From NCBI RefSeq assembly GCF_964204865.1, contig NC_135259.1, positions 4,154,001-4,218,000 of the forward strand: 64,000 bases of DNA. Reading direction: 5' to 3'. Below, piece by piece: positions 61,201-64,000 of this stretch. Position 1 is the first letter of the stretch, and the number at the start of each line of letters is the position of its first letter. The position numbers and the translations under genes were made by a program. This DNA comes from Styela clava (Eukaryota; Chordata; Ascidiacea; Stolidobranchia; Styelidae). Below the pieces are notes generated by a model. The model did no database searches, was not told the origin of the DNA, and worked only from the letters and a program-made list of their open reading frames with translations.

Positions 61201-64000
61201 TTATTCATTTGATTGTGATAAATTAAATCTGCGATTGCGTTGATAAAATAAAAGCACCACTACTCCAAACTACCACGGTAATCCGCAACCATAAAAATGT
61301 GTGGCAAAGTGCCCGATTACATTTTGTTTTGATTTGTATTATTTTGCCAATTTCACCATTATGAGCTGTCCCTGCAACATTTACTCCGCTCTATCGCAAT
61401 GCTCGATTAATTTTAACACCGTTACAGAAATTCCTTAGTCTGCGATAAAATCCCACGGAGTAAAATTTATTTCAAGTGGGTTGATTTAGAACACTACTGG
61501 TGTGCCGCAGGCACAAGGAATTTAAAGATTTGCAATGTCTAAGAAAGTGTTTTTAATCTGTCGCGGTCCACCCCAAAACAAAACTTTTTTTTATTTTTAT
61601 ATTCCGTTTTCATAATAAAGAAATATTTGAATGCAGATTCACTGCTTTATTCTATCTTTAGCATCTCGTCGCTGATGATTATATAATAAAAACTAACTCG
61701 TTTTCCGCAGAGGTCTCATGGTTCTTTTCGAAAACAAAAAAATATGATTATAATGATTATAATCGTCTTCGCGACACAAGAATATGTCGAGGGAAATTTC
61801 TGATTTAGGGAGAATAAACACCAAAATCAAGATTTTTACGGCATAGCAGTCCACGCTTACGAAAACAATCAAGATTTAAACAAAATGCAATAGCAAACGC
61901 CTTAGCGACTTTATTTTTCAACGGTCAAGGGCCGAGGAAACGTCCACATGCATAATAACTATTGAAAAATGAACTGCTTTTAAATTTACATGAATTCATT
62001 TGTACTTTTGCTTATTTTTAACACACAGTATATAATTTTGGCATCGCTCAATAGTGATGAAGTAAACAGTTGATTGAAATTTTACGTGTCTTATGTAAAC
62101 GTTTGAGCAGGAATTACATTAAAGCATAGGTTTATTGCGTGTTTAGTTTTACCTAAAAACTAGTTTGACTTTACCAGGTATTGCAAACTGAGGGGAAAAA
62201 CGAGAATGTATGATGACCAACCATTATTTGGCTTCATACATACGACAGTGAATGGCAAAGTTGTACTCCGAAGCGTTTTATGCCTAAGCAATCTGAGCAA
62301 TGACGCTATGAGACCAACACTTTTATAGCGTCATCTTAATATATAGCAAGCTGCCCATCACAAAAGCATTTTTTCAAAGCAAAAATAGGGGGGGGGGGGA
62401 GTTCGTAAAATTTTTCAAAGGGGGGCGTGGCTCAAAAAGTTCAAGAACCACTGGACTGTAGACAGAATAAAGGCTATTGAATATTACATTCATGATAAAT
62501 ATTCACACAGATTCAACCTTGCAGAAACGTTCCGAAAAACGTTTAGAAACTGAAATAAACTTTAACAAATACTGTGATTGTGAAGGAAAAAGCATTGATT
62601 GCCGGAACAAATAAATTAAACGATTTTGATTGTAAATATCCCATTATCCTTTTTTATCACAGTCATCCGTGATTATGATGATGGTGTTTGTTCTTCTGAT
62701 GGAATACAAGGATAGAGGAATCATATTGATGTGGCCAAATCCAACTTCTGATGATTTTGCAGCAAAGAAACTGAGGCTTCATCCTGGACCCACAACATTA
62801 ATTCGCAAGTAGGCAGAAGCAGTTTATATTTGAAAACATGTAACAACTGTCTGTATAATCGATACAACTCCAGATCGGTAATTTATGAAATTCATAAATA
62901 ATAACTAGAGGTCCTTATATGCTAAATTGTGGACGCCGATTTTCTGTCACACTGCACAAGCGGCTTGTTCGTTGCTCCATTGTACCGCCTACCGTCTTTC
63001 ACTTTTGGTTGTATTTGCGTTTCCAATATTTTGATCACTGTGACGCTCATTTTTGTCTACCCCATAATATTCTTTCCTATTCCTGACTGTTTCAGATACC
63101 ATGGTTATGTTTTCGCTTGGTCATCAATCTATACTTTCTGGTACCATCCGCTGGAAAATACATGGGGTCACACTTTAGGGTTTTTTCATACTGCTATCGT
63201 TCTGCTTCAAGGAAGTCTAGTTTTCACCGAAATTCACTTAAACAGGTATTTATAAATTCTGTTTACCAAGTCTAAAGCGGTGTATATAAAAATCCATTGA
63301 ATTAAATTGACTATGTACTGAATTGCATGTCATGACTCTAGTTTATACTTTTCACATTATAAAGTGAATTATTAGCCGTTTTAAAGGGGAAATAAATTAA
63401 TTATACACGGTTTTGGAAACAGTAGTCGGCCAGTTCTCATTTGTAAGCATGCATTGCTCCATGACCGCATGTATAATCATTTGAAAATCATGTAGTTGGG
63501 AAACAAAAGTTCTAAGATCTCTGCAAATTTTTTCTAATAGTTTTGCTTTCTGATTATAGATATTGGCGGTTTCTAAACGAAACTTGGGTGCTTATACATT
63601 CTGTAGTGGTGGCTGTGCAGACGGGAAATCCAGAACAGGGTTATGGAAATTTATGGCCCTTGTTTGGATTTGGGTTTGGCTTTCTATTAGCATTCACACA
63701 GGTTAGATTGGAGTCATCATTTTATATTTTTAATTTTCATCTTAAATATACACCATAAAAGGTAATATTTCAGAAGTTGATTTATCTGATTTTGCGGTAA
63801 TAACGTATTGTAATACCTTTATTATGCCGAGTAAATTATGCCGAACGACGGTATCAATGGACACTCATTACCTATTAGTTTTATCCACAAAAAGCATCAC
63901 TGAATTATATGATATATACAGTATATGTGGTGTAACTAAAAACATTACTTTAGAATATGTTTTCTTTAGATATTCGGTTTGCAATTTTGGAGAAAAATTC
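58214..64000 (+). CDS. Polytopic membrane protein of unknown function, right palindrome copy (cut by window)
   Basis: Exons 58214-58289, 58964-59077, 59374-59563, 60317-60443, 62663-62808, 63096-63245, 63560-63701 and 63970 onward. Exon lengths 1-7 (76, 114, 190, 127, 146, 150, 142) are identical to the left copy, and the frame is open throughout. The protein is very close to the left copy: exon 6 differs at 2 of 50 residues (YVFAW for YAFAW, HPLENT for HPMENT) and exon 7 at 3 of 47. The lumenal cysteines, the CNDTSFPG region and the intramembrane histidines are kept. It therefore looks functional as far as it can be read; the last exon lies mostly outside the window. Intron 4 is enlarged to 2.2 kb by insertion. 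Confidence 0.85.
59847..60150. mobile_element. Insertion private to the right palindrome arm (intron 3)
   Basis: The left arm reads straight across this point (mirror near 52340), so about 0.3 kb was gained in the right arm or lost from the left. The insert begins near TTATCGATTTTAATCGG, contains GTCTGTCTGTTTGTCTGTTA and CGATATCTCACGAAAGCGAG, and ends near GTTTATGTATTTG. It is probably a dispersed repeat. Type not identified. Confidence 0.65.
60680..62455. mobile_element. 1.8 kb insertion private to the right palindrome arm (intron 4)
   Basis: Absent from the left arm, where intron 4 is about 0.64 kb. It holds two diverged copies (about 60911 and 61279) of the ATCTGTGGACATAAAATGTG unit found in the hAT-like element at 46861-48932. 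It ends with a G-run and CAAAAAGTTCAAGAACCACTG, a hAT-type terminus. Probably one or more nested hAT-related elements. Confidence 0.6.
62388..62400. repeat. poly-G tract inside the right-arm insertion
   Basis: About 11 G in a row, next to the hAT-type terminus at 62455. Confidence 0.7.

Larger units (their letters stand above)
56622..64000. repeat. Right arm of large imperfect palindrome (continues beyond window)
   Basis: Mirror of 49265-56169. It is longer because of two insertions that the left arm lacks: about 59847-60150 and about 60680-62455. The match is still running at the window edge, inside exon 8 of the gene. Confidence 0.9.

Noticed and set aside
1-64000. CRISPR arrays, operons, bacterial or viral genes
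   Set aside because: The window is spliced animal DNA; no such structures or viral open frames are present.

Overview
The window is nuclear DNA from an animal: AT-rich, with short spliceosomal introns (GT-AG), TATA boxes, AATAAA signals, SINEs and MITEs. A complete intron-rich MAN2C1 gene and secreted cysteine-rich peptide precursors point to an invertebrate. The style of the precursors (basic core, C-terminal glycine, in one case an acidic tail) resembles ascidian antimicrobial peptide precursors, so a tunicate is plausible, but this is inference.

Layout. 1-23 kb (+ strand) holds four genes (A 2328-3011, B 6369-7448, C 11975-12817, D 21257-22426) for small secreted basic peptides. They share the cysteine frame C-x3-C-x12-C-x8-C-x2-C-x4(5)-C and a common gene structure: signal-peptide exon, then phase-1 introns. 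A fifth member (E 44396-45571) lies beyond the mannosidase gene. 25-42 kb holds a 25-exon MAN2C1 cytosolic alpha-mannosidase whose exons add up to one open frame of 1063 residues. Its introns are loaded with tRNA-derived SINE copies and hAT/mariner-like MITEs, and a broken inverted copy of its exon 20 lies at 43.1-43.6 kb. 46.9-48.9 kb is a 2.07 kb non-autonomous hAT-like element with internal tandem and inverted repeats.

49.2-64 kb is a large imperfect palindrome. The left arm (at least 49.27-56.17 kb) and right arm (56.62 kb to the window edge) each carry an eight-exon gene for a polytopic membrane protein I do not recognise, arranged head to head. The left copy is complete (494 aa). The right copy is intact through exon 7 and runs off the window in exon 8. 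The right arm has gained about 0.3 kb and 1.8 kb of inserted DNA.

The strongest candidates for undescribed biology are the six-cysteine peptide family, probably host-defence or venom-like or signalling peptides of unknown target, and the palindromic pair of membrane-protein genes. Long intergenic stretches (7.5-11.9, 12.9-21.2, 22.5-25 kb) show no gene I can support.
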